DNA of 64,000 nucleotides, taken from the NCBI RefSeq assembly GCF_023700755.1, contig NZ_JAMKOJ010000003.1, positions 186,001-250,000 on the forward strand, read 5' to 3'. Positions 8,728 through 17,652 of the stretch are shown here, piece after piece; the stretch's first letter is position 1, and each line of letters opens with the position of its first letter. Below the pieces are notes generated by a model. It made no database searches. It had not been told where the DNA came from and saw only the letters and a list, made by a program, of their open reading frames with translations. This DNA comes from Allorhizobium sonneratiae. GTDB lineage: Bacteria; Pseudomonadota; Alphaproteobacteria; Rhizobiales; Rhizobiaceae. The position numbers and the translations under genes are program-made.

Positions 8728-10242
8728 TCAGGCCGCGTCGGCGTGACGATAGGTGCCCGAGGGCGCGGCAGCCCTGCCATTTCCCGCTGTTCGGAAGCGG
8801 GCGAGCAGAGAGCTGAGATGGCTGGAAACACCTTGCAATGTGTGGGTCGAGGCATTGGTTTCCTCAACCATGGCAGCATTTTGCTGGGTCAGGCGGTCCA
8901 TGCTGGAAATGGCGGTGTTGATTTCGCCAACCCCAACCGCCTGTTCCTGTGCCGCGCGGGCGATGGCCGCGATGTGGCTATCGACTTCACGCACCTGATC
9001 GCTGATCGTACGCAGCACATCGCCGGTCTGATGCACAAGTTGAACGCCATTGGCGACATCCTGTGAAGAGCGGTCAATCAGCGCCTTGATTTCCTTGGCG
9101 GCGTTGGCCGAACGCTGCGCCAGTGCGCGCACTTCCTGTGCCACAACGGCAAAGCCCTTGCCTGCCTCACCAGCGCGGGCCGCTTCCACACCGGCATTCA
9201 AGGCGAGAAGATTGGTCTGGAAAGAAATCTCGTCGATGACGCCGATGATCTGCGAGATTTTTTGCGAACTTTCCTCAATCGCACCCATTGCGGCCACGGC
9301 GGTGGTGACGATTTCACCGGATTTTCCTGCCGCCTCTGCAGCATGAGAGGTCACCGTCTGGGCTTCGCGGCTGCGCTCGGCCGATTGCTTTGAGATGACG
9401 CCGATCTGTTCCAATGCAGAAACGGTTTCTTCCAGCGCAGCGGCCTGCTGTTCCGTGCGCTTGGCCATGTCGTCGGTGGCGCGGGTCAGTTCCTGTGTAT
9501 TGGCTGTCACCTGTCCAGCTTCATGGCGGATGTCCTCGAAAGCGGCGGCAAGCGCGTCCAGCGCATTGTTGAAATTGTCGCGCAGTCCCTCATAGGCCGG
9601 GGCAAGCTGTTCCTGCATATGTGCTGTCAGGTCGCCTTTGCTCAAATCGGAAAGGGCCTTGTCGAGTGCATTGAGAGCCTTTTCCTGCTCGGCTTCGATC
9701 CGGGCGCGCTCTTCTGCATGGTGCTGACGTTCCTGATTCATAGCGTCGCTATAGGTGGTAATCGCCACATCCATATCGAGAAAGGTGGTGCGGATCAGCG
9801 CCGATATTTTCGGCAGAAGCGTTTTCAGATGTTTGGCGGCAAACATGCCGCGCAGTTCGTCTTCCAGCATGGCCTTGACCAGACCATCGAGGATGAGCGC
9901 GTAACCGTCAATGTACCAGCGCGGCTCCAGTCCGAGCCGGGCATGGGTTTGGCCTATGGTCTTGGCAGACGCAAGATAGCCATCGCCAATCTTGCCGGAG
10001 AGAAGATGGTTCCAATGCTTTATCTGTTTCTGCTTGGCATGTTCGATATGGGCGTCGCTGGAGAAAAAGCGGGCCGCTTCGGGAAATTTCTTTGCTGTCC
10101 CATAAAAGCGGTCGAGACTCGGACCGATGTCTTTGGAGATGGTTTGTCTTGATTGCGCCAGAAGATGAAAATCCTGCTGGGTCAGATCAAGAAATGAGAG
10201 CCGTTTATCCAGTTCGACTCTGCCGTTGTCCTCATTCGACAT
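8728..10242 (-). CDS. globin-coupled methyl-accepting chemotaxis protein
   Basis: Soluble chemoreceptor that probably senses oxygen or another heme ligand and signals to CheA. The 504-aa protein starts at the ATG at 10242 (MSNEDNGRVE); an upstream in-frame ATG at 10314 has no support. Residues 10-170 form a protoglobin domain with the likely proximal heme ligand His76 in QIKHWNHLL. A coiled linker (180-230) and an MCP signalling domain follow, with the hairpin-tip motif around GFAVVAQEVRALAQRSANAA. No transmembrane segment is present, as in HemAT-type sensors. No che genes are adjacent. Confidence 0.9.
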   Translation of the reverse strand: MSNEDNGRVELDKRLSFLDLTQQDFHLLAQSRQTISKDIGPSLDRFYGTAKKFPEAARFFSSDAHIEHAKQKQIKHWNHLLSGKIGDGYLASAKTIGQTHARLGLEPRWYIDGYALILDGLVKAMLEDELRGMFAAKHLKTLLPKISALIRTTFLDMDVAITTYSDAMNQERQHHAEERARIEAEQEKALNALDKALSDLSKGDLTAHMQEQLAPAYEGLRDNFNNALDALAAAFEDIRHEAGQVTANTQELTRATDDMAKRTEQQAAALEETVSALEQIGVISKQSAERSREAQTVTSHAAEAAGKSGEIVTTAVAAMGAIEESSQKISQIIGVIDEISFQTNLLALNAGVEAARAGEAGKGFAVVAQEVRALAQRSANAAKEIKALIDRSSQDVANGVQLVHQTGDVLRTISDQVREVDSHIAAIARAAQEQAVGVGEINTAISSMDRLTQQNAAMVEETNASTHTLQGVSSHLSSLLARFRTAGNGRAAAPSGTYRHADAA

Positions 10243-10610
10243 GAAAGAACCACCACTATGAATTATTGATATGACCGCAAAGCCACCTTCCTCAAATGCA
10301 CTCAAAACGTGCAAGCGGCATAAGCAGTTACCTTGAATTAGACAGGAGTGGGCTTAACAATCTGATAACGGTTAAGTTGTTCAGCGGATTAAAAAACAAA
10401 AATCAAATTTATTCCCGGATCTCAGCTCTATGAAACCTGTGAGCGTTTTAGAGATATTTGATGTGTAAACACGGAAGGCAGAGAATGCCTCCCTTTGTGC
10501 CGGCATTTTGAAGACTCTGACACTTGAGTTCACCGCATGAGGAAGCCTGAACACAAATGTCAAATTCATACCGCGACAATTTCACTGTTTCCGGGAAACA
10601 GTGAAATTTT
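10243..10610. other. intergenic region upstream of the chemoreceptor
   Basis: AT-richer than its surroundings and probably carries the promoter of the chemoreceptor. The only recognisable structure is the palindrome at 10578-10608. A 62-codon minus-strand frame in it has no ribosome site and no recognisable motif. Confidence 0.5.
10578..10608. terminator. 15-bp perfect palindrome, likely terminator of the NYN gene
   Basis: Arms aatttcactgtttcc and ggaaacagtgaaatt surround a single G and begin 2 bp after the stop codon of the minus-strand NYN gene. It is the core stem of the repeat family seen at 1791-1835. Position and strength suggest a transcript end. Confidence 0.6.
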
Positions 10611-11189
10611 CTAGAGGCTCGGTTCGTTGACCATGGTTTCGGCAGGACGCAGCGGGCGCTCGTTCGGATCGCGGCCGATTTCAGATTTCAGTGACATCAG
10701 ATCGATGAAATGGTCTGCCTGGCGGCGCAGATCGTCGGCAATCATCGGCGGCTGGGTGGCCATGGTGGAGACGACTGAAACCTTGCGGCCTTTGCGCTGC
10801 AAAGCCTCCACCAGAGTGGTGAAGTCGCCGTCGCCGGAAAATATCACCAGATGGTCAACCGTGGTCGATTGTTCCATGGCGTCGATGGCCAGTTCGATAT
10901 CCATATTGCCCTTGACCTTGCGGCGGCCCATGGAGTCGGTAAATTCCTTGGCGGGCTTGGTGATGACCTTGTAACCGTTATAGTCCAACCAGTCGATCAG
11001 CGGGCGGATTGACGAATATTCCTGATCTTCGATCAGGGCCGTATAATAATAGGCCCGAAGAAGATAAGCGCGCTTCTGAAAAGCCTTGAGAAGCTTGCGA
11101 TAATCAATATCGAATCCAAGGCTTTTCGATGCAGCGTAAAGATTGGCACCATCAATGAACAGGGCAATTTTTTCCCGAGGATCAAACAT
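10611..11189 (-). CDS. NYN domain (LabA/DUF88-like) protein
   Basis: PIN-like NYN-domain protein, predicted metal-dependent RNase, about 192 aa. The core begins EKIALFIDGANLYAAS (first acidic ligand near Asp13), continues with MDIELAIDAM, and has FSGDGDFTTLVEAL, the second acidic cluster. The conserved neighbour position beside rpoZ and rsh is typical of Hyphomicrobiales. I start at ATG 11189 (MFDPREK) because the homologous N-terminus normally begins there; ATGs at 11201 and 11216 are also in frame. RNase activity is inferred from the fold. Confidence 0.9.
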   Translation of the reverse strand: MFDPREKIALFIDGANLYAASKSLGFDIDYRKLLKAFQKRAYLLRAYYYTALIEDQEYSSIRPLIDWLDYNGYKVITKPAKEFTDSMGRRKVKGNMDIELAIDAMEQSTTVDHLVIFSGDGDFTTLVEALQRKGRKVSVVSTMATQPPMIADDLRRQADHFIDLMSLKSEIGRDPNERPLRPAETMVNEPSL

Positions 11190-11478
11190 GTCTTTGAACA
11201 TCCTTTTGTTGTACATGAAGCAATCCGATCCGGCATGTTCGGACCGCGCACCGCTTATCTGTATTATGATTTAATCATATATGATTTATTTATCCCGCGA
11301 TAGAGCATATTCCAACTGTCTTTGGATTGAAATTTTAACATTTTTGCAGTGCCGGAGCGCTTCTGGGTTGAAAAAGACAGAGAAGCGGACCGCAAGGAAA
11401 AACTTGAACTCGGGCGATAATACCTGTATCCGGTCTGTCAATCCCTTACTAACGAAATAATCAAAGAAGGACAGACCC

Positions 11479-11874
11479 ATGGCACGCGTTACCGTGGAAG
11501 ATTGCATCGACAAGGTCGATAACCGCTTCGAGCTGGTTCTGCTTGCAAGCCATCGTGCCCGTCAGATTTCGCAAGGCGCTTCCATCACCGTAGACCGTGA
11601 TAACGACAAAAACCCGGTCGTCGCCCTGCGTGAAATTGCCGATGAGACGCTTTCTCCCGACGATTTGAAGGAAGATCTGATCCATTCCCTGCAAAAGCAT
11701 GTGGAAGTGGATGAGCCTGAGCATGAAGGTGTCGCTACCGACGCAGAGATGATCGGTCGTGCGGATGAGGAAGACGATCAGCCGGAGACCATCGCTTTCG
11801 ACCAGATGTCGGAAGAAGAACTGCTGGCGGGCATCGAAGGCCTTGTCCCGCCGGAAAAGAATGAGGATTATTGA
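11479..11874 (+). CDS. rpoZ: DNA-directed RNA polymerase omega subunit
   Basis: Small subunit that helps assemble and stabilise RNA polymerase by binding beta-prime. The 131-aa protein has the family start [20 protein letters not shown] followed by ASHRARQIS and [13 protein letters not shown], then an acidic C-terminal tail typical of alphaproteobacteria. The start is preceded by AAGGA at a good distance. It precedes rsh, the usual rpoZ-spoT/rsh pairing. Confidence 0.97.
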   Translation: MARVTVEDCIDKVDNRFELVLLASHRARQISQGASITVDRDNDKNPVVALREIADETLSPDDLKEDLIHSLQKHVEVDEPEHEGVATDAEMIGRADEEDDQPETIAFDQMSEEELLAGIEGLVPPEKNEDY

Positions 11875-12230
11875 TCTTCTGTCGGTCTTGCCCATGCCTG
11901 TCAGGGTGTGTCAGTGGCAAGGCCGACCTTAAAATATCCTCAATCTCATTGAGATAAACAGATCCCTTGTGTGCGCCAGTCTGTCCGTGATTGGCGCTCT
12001 TTTTGCTTTTGAGCGTGGCAATGGCAGAAGGCTGCGCTTTGCTGCATAATTCTTTAAGTCGGGTGAGATTTAAGGGGAAAGTTATGCGGCAGATTTAAAG
12101 TGTTCCGGCGTCTTTGTGCGTTTTATGAAGCGCACGGCGCTGTCGTGTATTGTCTTGATATAATGCATGTCGTGGTCGCCAAACCGTCAAACCGTTTGCA
12201 CGCGACATGGTCTGATGGAGCGCTCCTGGC
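11875..12230. other. rpoZ-rsh intergenic region
   Basis: 356 bp holding a candidate terminator (11973-12005) and presumably the rsh promoter. No conserved small gene was recognised. Confidence 0.5.
11973..12005 (+). terminator. candidate intrinsic terminator after rpoZ
   Basis: Stem gcgcca/tggcgc with a 13-nt loop, followed by tctttttgctttt. The short stem makes the call moderate, but the T tract and the position between rpoZ and rsh fit. Confidence 0.45.
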
Positions 12231-14450
12231 ATGATGCGGCAATATGAACTCGTGGAACGGGTCCAGAAATACAAGCCCGATGCAAACGAGGCATTGCTGA
12301 ACAAGGCCTATGTCTATGCCATGCAGAAACATGGCAAGCAGACCCGCGCCAGCGGCGACCCCTATATTTCGCATCCGCTCGAAGTGGCCGCGATCCTCAC
12401 CGAGATGCATCTCGACGAATCGACCATAGCCGTTGCGCTGCTCCATGACACGATCGAGGACACGACCGCAACGCGCGCCGAGATCGACGATCTGTTCGGC
12501 GAGGATATCGGTCGTCTGGTCGAAGGCTTGACCAAGCTGAAAAAGCTCGATCTCGTGTCGAAAAAAGCCAAGCAGGCGGAAAATCTGCGAAAACTGCTTT
12601 TGGCGATTTCCGACGATGTGCGGGTTCTGCTGGTCAAGCTGGCCGACCGGCTGCACAATATGCGCACGCTCGAACATATGCGACCAGACAAGCGGGCGCG
12701 CATTTCCGAAGAAACCATGGAAATCTATGCGCCGCTGGCAGGCCGCATGGGCATGCAGGACATGCGTGACGAGCTGGAGGACCTGTCCTTCCGCTATATC
12801 AACCCTGAAGCCTATGAAACAGTGACAAAGCGGCTTGAGGAATTATCGCGCCGCAATGAAGGGCTGATCAAGAAGATCGAGGACGAGCTGAGCGATCTGC
12901 TGGTGGCCAACGGCTTGCTGAAGGCCTCCGTCAAAGGCCGACAGAAAAAGCCCTATTCGGTGTTTCGCAAGATGCAGTCGAAATCGCTGTCCTTCGAGCA
13001 ATTGTCCGATGTGTACGGTTTCCGCATTCTGGTGGATGACGTCTCGTCCTGTTACCGGGCGCTTGGCATTGTCCACACCCGCTGGCGTGTCGTGCCAGGC
13101 CGGTTCAAGGATTATATCTCGACGCCGAAGCAGAATGATTATCGCTCGCTGCACACCACGATTGTCGGTCCGTCGCGCCAGCGTATCGAACTGCAGATCC
13201 GCACGCGGCGCATGCACGAGATCGCCGAATACGGCATTGCCGCCCATGCGCTTTACAAGGACGGTGAAAATACTGGCGACGGCGATCTTCTGCCGCGCGA
13301 AAGCAATGCCTATTCCTGGCTGCGCCACACAATCGAGGCGCTGGCGGAGGCCAACAACCCGGAAGAGTTTCTCGAACATACCAAGCTCGAACTGTTTCAG
13401 GATCAGGTTTTCTGCTTCACGCCGAAGGGCAAGCTGATTGCTTTGCCGCGTGGAGCAACGCCGATCGATTTTGCCTATGCGGTGCATACCAACATTGGCG
13501 ATACTTGTGTCGGCGCCAAGATCAACGGTCGCATCATGCCGCTGGTGACCCGGCTCAACAATGGCGATGAGGTTGAGATCATCCGCTCCGGCGTGCAGGT
13601 GCCGCCTGCGGCATGGGAAGAAATCGTTGTCACCGGTAAGGCGCGTGCCGCCATTCGCCGCGCCACCCGCATGGCGATCCGCAAGCAGTATTCGGGGCTT
13701 GGGCATCGCATTCTCGAGCGCACCTTTGAGCGGGCGGGCAAGGTGTTTTCCCGCGAGATCCTGAAGCCGGCGCTGCATCGTCTGGGCCACAAGGATGTCG
13801 AGGATGCCATTGCCGCTGTCGGCCGGGGCGAAATGTCGTCGCTCGATGTGCTGAGTGCTGTTTTTCCCGACTATCAGGACGAGCGGGTGACGGTGAAACC
13901 GGCCATGGATCAGGGCTGGTTCAATGTCAGCTCGGCCAGCGGCATGATTTTCAGGCTGCCCGACACCAAGGCGCAGGCGGCTGGCGCACCACAAGGCATG
14001 GAAGCGCTGCCGATCCGGGGTATTTCCAGCAATATCGAGGTGCATTTTTCCGCCGCCGGTGCCGTCCCGGGCGACCGCATCGTCGGCATTCTCGATGCCG
14101 ACAAGACCATCACCATCTATCCGATCCAGGCCTCTGCCCTGCAGAAATTCGATGACGAGCCCGAGCGCTGGATCGATGTCCGCTGGGATCTGGACGAGGC
14201 GAACAAATCCCGCTTTTTCGCCCGTATCCTGATCAACGCCATCAACGAACCCGGCACGCTGGCCAAGGTGGCCGAACTGATCGCCGGTCTCGACATCAAT
14301 ATCCGTGTGTTGACGATGATGCGCGTTGCTGCCGATTTCACCGAAATGGCCTTCGATCTGGAGGTCTGGCATCTCAAGCAGTTGAGCCAGTTGATCGGAC
14401 AGTTAAAGGATCTGGATTGCGTGGCCACAGTGAAACGGATTTATGATTGA
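12231..14450 (+). CDS. rsh: bifunctional (p)ppGpp synthetase/hydrolase
   Basis: Makes and degrades the alarmone (p)ppGpp in the stringent response; it is the single long RSH enzyme of most alphaproteobacteria. The 739-aa protein has a hydrolase HD domain (HGKQTRASGDPYISHP and LLHDTIEDT, about 40-150). The synthetase domain (about 230-350) contains YGFRILVDD, DYISTPKQNDYRSLHT and ELQIRTRRMHEIAEYGIAAH. A TGS domain (about 390-450) and a C-terminal ACT domain (about 660-735) complete it. Both active sites look intact, so bifunctional. The gene symbol could equally be written spoT or relA. Confidence 0.96.
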   Translation: MMRQYELVERVQKYKPDANEALLNKAYVYAMQKHGKQTRASGDPYISHPLEVAAILTEMHLDESTIAVALLHDTIEDTTATRAEIDDLFGEDIGRLVEGLTKLKKLDLVSKKAKQAENLRKLLLAISDDVRVLLVKLADRLHNMRTLEHMRPDKRARISEETMEIYAPLAGRMGMQDMRDELEDLSFRYINPEAYETVTKRLEELSRRNEGLIKKIEDELSDLLVANGLLKASVKGRQKKPYSVFRKMQSKSLSFEQLSDVYGFRILVDDVSSCYRALGIVHTRWRVVPGRFKDYISTPKQNDYRSLHTTIVGPSRQRIELQIRTRRMHEIAEYGIAAHALYKDGENTGDGDLLPRESNAYSWLRHTIEALAEANNPEEFLEHTKLELFQDQVFCFTPKGKLIALPRGATPIDFAYAVHTNIGDTCVGAKINGRIMPLVTRLNNGDEVEIIRSGVQVPPAAWEEIVVTGKARAAIRRATRMAIRKQYSGLGHRILERTFERAGKVFSREILKPALHRLGHKDVEDAIAAVGRGEMSSLDVLSAVFPDYQDERVTVKPAMDQGWFNVSSASGMIFRLPDTKAQAAGAPQGMEALPIRGISSNIEVHFSAAGAVPGDRIVGILDADKTITIYPIQASALQKFDDEPERWIDVRWDLDEANKSRFFARILINAINEPGTLAKVAELIAGLDINIRVLTMMRVAADFTEMAFDLEVWHLKQLSQLIGQLKDLDCVATVKRIYD

Positions 14451-14618
14451 GGCGGCGGTTGCTGTGAAACTGATCTGAATGTGAGCAAATTCGCCTGATT
14501 TTTTGGCAATAAGGTCTTCGTTATGCATTGAACGCATGGCTGGCGTCGCGGCTTTGAACTGGTGCGGCGCAGCATCCTCACCTATATTCCGGGTGTAGAA
14601 AGAAACGAGGACAAGACA

Positions 14619-14771
14619 ATGTTTACACCGATCAGAAAATTCGCCCGCGCTTTTCGTGTACAGAGCGTTGAAGACCGCGAACTGGCCTATCTCAATGCTG
14701 CTCAGGACCGTTTCGACCTGGAATATCGCCAGCGCGAAATCGACCGTGGCCTGTTCCGCCGGACCCGCTAA
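14619..14771 (+). CDS. DUF3563-like small protein
   Basis: A 50-aa basic protein, MFTPIRKFARAF..., with the pattern YLNAAQDRFDLEYRQREID that resembles DUF3563 proteins of proteobacteria. ATG at 14619 has CGAGG 8 nt upstream. An in-frame start at 14562 lacks a ribosome site. Function unknown. It stands alone after rsh. The family call is by pattern only. Confidence 0.65.
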   Translation: MFTPIRKFARAFRVQSVEDRELAYLNAAQDRFDLEYRQREIDRGLFRRTR

Positions 14772-15230
14772 GCGTTATACGCTTGATGCATGGCTGTCGG
14801 CGCCCCGATTGAAGGGCGCTGTGTGAGGGTCCCCTACATGCCCCGGCATGAACGCGGGTCCACTCAAAGAAGGCGCATCGCCCATCTCTGCGGGCGCTGC
14901 CTTTTCCGGCAAAATCATTGCTGGTGTTTATGAGTAGAATGCTGGTGCCCGTCTGGGTGCCTGTCGCAATGATCATCGATCCGATGATCTGTTTGTGATT
15001 GCTCCTTCGTTTTGGAGCGCTGCCTGATTTTCTCCCGTTTCAGATCGTCTGTCGATCTATCATGTCGGATAAAGCCTGCTTTCATGGTCGCAAGGGCGTG
15101 ATATCGAGGTTTTGCCGTTGCCGCCGTCACCGGAACGGATTATAGCCCGAAAGCATTGTCTGGCAGGTGAAAGCTCTGGCCCTGAGTTGATCGGAGGCCA
15201 AGACCAGAAGACGGTTGAAGGAAAGACGGC
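14772..15230. other. 459-bp region without a recognised gene
   Basis: Lies between the DUF3563-like gene and lepB, where several related genomes carry acpS. No acpS-like reading frame is visible in either direction. It holds the inverted repeat gatcatcg-atc-cgatgatc (14971-14989) and, close to lepB, the GAAGGAAAG ribosome site. Short minus-strand open frames here have no supporting features. Confidence 0.5.
14971..14989. repeat. 8-bp perfect inverted repeat
   Basis: gatcatcg and cgatgatc separated by 3 nt. It could be a small hairpin or an operator; no T tract follows. Confidence 0.3.
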
Positions 15231-15974
15231 GTGACGAAAACAGTCGAAAAGCAGCAAAGCCCGCTTTGGGAAAATATTAAGGTCATCATTCAGGCATTGC
15301 TGCTGGCAGTGGTTATCCGCACCTTCCTGTTCCAGCCTTTCACCATTCCCTCCGGCTCAATGATGCCGACGCTGCTGGTGGGCGATTATATCTTCGTCAA
15401 CAAATTCGCCTATGGCTTCTCGAAATATTCCTTTCCCGGTACGTTCAATCTGTTTTCCGGGCGCATTTTCGGCTCCGAGCCGAAGCGTGGCGATGTTGTG
15501 GTCTTCCGCTTTCCGCCAAATCCGAGCGTGGATTACATCAAGCGGCTGGTTGGCCTTCCGGGCGACCATATCCAGATGATCGACGGTGTGCTTTACATCA
15601 ACGGCAAGCCGGTGCCGAAAGTGCCGGATGGCACGTTTTCTTCCGATTATAGCCTTGATCCCGGAAGCCATATTCCTGTCTATCGCGAAACTCTTTCGGA
15701 TGGCAAAACCTACGATACGCTGGATCAGATTCCCGATGGTCCCGGCGATAATACGCGCGAGTTTATCGTGCCGCCCGGCCATTATTTCATGATGGGCGAC
15801 AATCGCGACAATTCCGCCGACAGCCGTTTCGATGTCGGCATGGTGCCGGCAGAAAATCTGGTGGGTCGCGCAACGATGGTGTTCTTCTCCCTCGGCCATG
15901 ACACACCCTTCAGCCATATCTGGGATTGGCCTGCCAATATGCGCTGGGGTCGTCTGTTCAAGGCGGTGCAATGA
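15231..15974 (+). CDS. lepB: signal peptidase I
   Basis: Inner-membrane serine protease that removes signal peptides from exported proteins. The 247-aa protein starts with GTG, preceded by GAAGGAAAG. One N-terminal membrane segment (about 15-37) is followed by the box with nucleophile Ser in PSGSMMPTL, the general-base Lys in YIKRLVGLPGD, and the C-terminal box GDNRDNSADSRF. The stop overlaps the rnc start as ATGA, so lepB-rnc-era form a translationally coupled operon, as usual in this order. Confidence 0.97.
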   Translation: MTKTVEKQQSPLWENIKVIIQALLLAVVIRTFLFQPFTIPSGSMMPTLLVGDYIFVNKFAYGFSKYSFPGTFNLFSGRIFGSEPKRGDVVVFRFPPNPSVDYIKRLVGLPGDHIQMIDGVLYINGKPVPKVPDGTFSSDYSLDPGSHIPVYRETLSDGKTYDTLDQIPDGPGDNTREFIVPPGHYFMMGDNRDNSADSRFDVGMVPAENLVGRATMVFFSLGHDTPFSHIWDWPANMRWGRLFKAVQ

Positions 15975-16699
15975 AGGCACCGAAACCTTTGAACGACAAG
16001 GAGCTCATGGCGGTCGAAGCCGCCATAGGCCACCATTTTACCGATAAGGCGCGGCTGGATCGGGCCTTGACACATGCCAGCGCACGCCCTGCCAAGGGCA
16101 GCGATTATGAGCGGTTGGAATTTCTCGGGGACCGGGTTCTTGGCCTGTGCGTGGCCGAACACCTCTTCGTCAAGTTCCGCAATGCTGGTGAAGGCGAGCT
16201 GTCGGTGAGGCTCAATCAACTGGTGAGTGCTGAAACCTGCGCGGCGGTTGCCGATGAACTGGAACTGCACCGGTTCATCCGCACCGGGTCGGATGTGAAG
16301 AAAATCACCGGCAAGAACATGCTCAATGTCCGCGCCGATGTGGTGGAAAGCCTGATTGCGGCGATTTATCTTGATGCAGGACTTGAGGCGGCCCGTGCCT
16401 TCGTGTTGAAGTTCTGGAGCGAGCGGGCAGCCCATGAGGATGCCGGACGCCGCGACGCCAAGACGGAATTGCAGGAATGGGCGCATGCCCGCTTTGCCGT
16501 CACACCAGTCTATCGTGTGGTGGATCGCTCCGGGCCGGATCACGATCCGCGCTTTACGGTGATGGTGGACATTGCCGGTCTACCAACGGAGACCGGTACG
16601 GAGCGCTCGAAGCGAGCGGCCGAACAGGCAGCGGCAGCGCGGCTTCTGGAGCGCGAAGGCGTGTGGGACCGCGCCTCAACGGATGATGGAACAGTATGA
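15971..16699 (+). CDS. rnc: ribonuclease III
   Basis: Double-strand-specific endoribonuclease for rRNA and mRNA processing. The 242-aa protein has the signature ERLEFLGDRVLGL with the metal-binding acids, and a C-terminal double-stranded RNA-binding domain (DAKTELQEWAHA ... SKRAAEQAAAARLLE). The ATG at 15971 shares bases with the lepB stop; an upstream in-frame start at 15926 would lie inside lepB and is rejected. It overlaps era by ATGA. Confidence 0.97.
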   Translation: MKAPKPLNDKELMAVEAAIGHHFTDKARLDRALTHASARPAKGSDYERLEFLGDRVLGLCVAEHLFVKFRNAGEGELSVRLNQLVSAETCAAVADELELHRFIRTGSDVKKITGKNMLNVRADVVESLIAAIYLDAGLEAARAFVLKFWSERAAHEDAGRRDAKTELQEWAHARFAVTPVYRVVDRSGPDHDPRFTVMVDIAGLPTETGTERSKRAAEQAAAARLLEREGVWDRASTDDGTV

Positions 16700-17643
16700 G
16701 TGAATTTGACAAGGATGCCAACGCAGCCACGGAGACTGCGCAGGAGAGGGCCACCCATTCCGGTTTCGTCGCGCTGATTGGGCCGACCAATGCCGGAAAA
16801 TCAACGCTGGTGAACCGCTTCGTCGGCGCAAAAGTGTCGATCGTCAGCCATAAGGTGCAGACGACGCGCGCCGTGATGCGCGGCATTGCCATTCACGACA
16901 ATGCCCAGATCGTCTTCATGGACACGCCCGGCATTTTCAAGCCGCGCCGCCGGCTGGACCGGGCCATGGTGACGTCTGCCTGGGGTGGGGCCAAGGATGC
17001 CGATCTCATCCTGCTTTTGATCGACAGCGAGCGTGGCCTTCGCGGCGACGCCGAGGCCATTCTCGAAGGGTTGAAGGATGTGCCGCAGCCGAAAATCCTG
17101 GTCTTGAACAAGATCGACCGCGTCGATCCCGAGCAATTGCTGAAACTGGCATCAACGGCCAATGAACAGGTCGCTTTCGAGCGCACCTTCATGATTTCGG
17201 CCACCACCGGCTCCGGCTGTGACGATGTGATGGATTATCTGGCGAAAACGCTTCCCGAGGGGCCGTGGTATTATCCGGAAGACCAGATTTCCGACCTGCC
17301 GATGCGCCAGCTTGCGGCGGAAATCACCCGTGAGAAACTCTTCCTGCGCCTGCATCAGGAATTGCCCTATTCCTCCCACGTCGAAACGGAAAAATGGGAG
17401 GAGCGCAAGGATGGCTCCGTGCGCATCGAGCAGGTGATCTATGTCGAGCGAGACAGCCAGAAAAAGATCGTGCTCGGCAAGGGTGGCGATGCCATTAAAG
17501 CCATTTCAACCGCATCCCGGAAGGAACTGTCCGAGATCCTCGAACAGCCCGTGCATCTCTTCCTCTTCGTCAAGGTGCGGGAAAACTGGGGCGACGATCC
17601 GGAGCGCTTCCGCGAAATGGGCCTCGATTTTCCCCGCGAATAA
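16696..17643 (+). CDS. era: GTPase Era
   Basis: Ras-like GTPase plus KH domain; binds the 3' end of 16S rRNA and helps 30S assembly. The 315-aa protein shows G1 GPTNAGKST, G3 DTPGIF and G4 NKID, then a C-terminal KH domain (IVLGKGGDAIKAISTASRKE). It is coupled to rnc by ATGA. Its stop lies inside a 14-bp palindrome shared with the convergent gene's stop. Confidence 0.97.
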   Translation: MSEFDKDANAATETAQERATHSGFVALIGPTNAGKSTLVNRFVGAKVSIVSHKVQTTRAVMRGIAIHDNAQIVFMDTPGIFKPRRRLDRAMVTSAWGGAKDADLILLLIDSERGLRGDAEAILEGLKDVPQPKILVLNKIDRVDPEQLLKLASTANEQVAFERTFMISATTGSGCDDVMDYLAKTLPEGPWYYPEDQISDLPMRQLAAEITREKLFLRLHQELPYSSHVETEKWEERKDGSVRIEQVIYVERDSQKKIVLGKGGDAIKAISTASRKELSEILEQPVHLFLFVKVRENWGDDPERFREMGLDFPRE

Positions 17644-17652
17644 GCGCTTATT
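17639..17652. terminator. palindrome containing both convergent stop codons
   Basis: aataagcgcttatt is a perfect 14-bp palindrome. It contains the TAA of era (17641-17643) and, on the other strand, the TAA of the AbrB-type gene (17648-17650). With no loop it is a weak hairpin, so its terminator role is uncertain. Confidence 0.3.

Noticed and set aside
10381..10569. 62-codon minus-strand frame in the chemoreceptor promoter region
   Set aside because: No ribosome site, no recognised pattern, and AT-rich intergenic composition.
12843..14372. 509-codon minus-strand frame opposite rsh
   Set aside because: Antisense shadow of the rsh gene without motifs.
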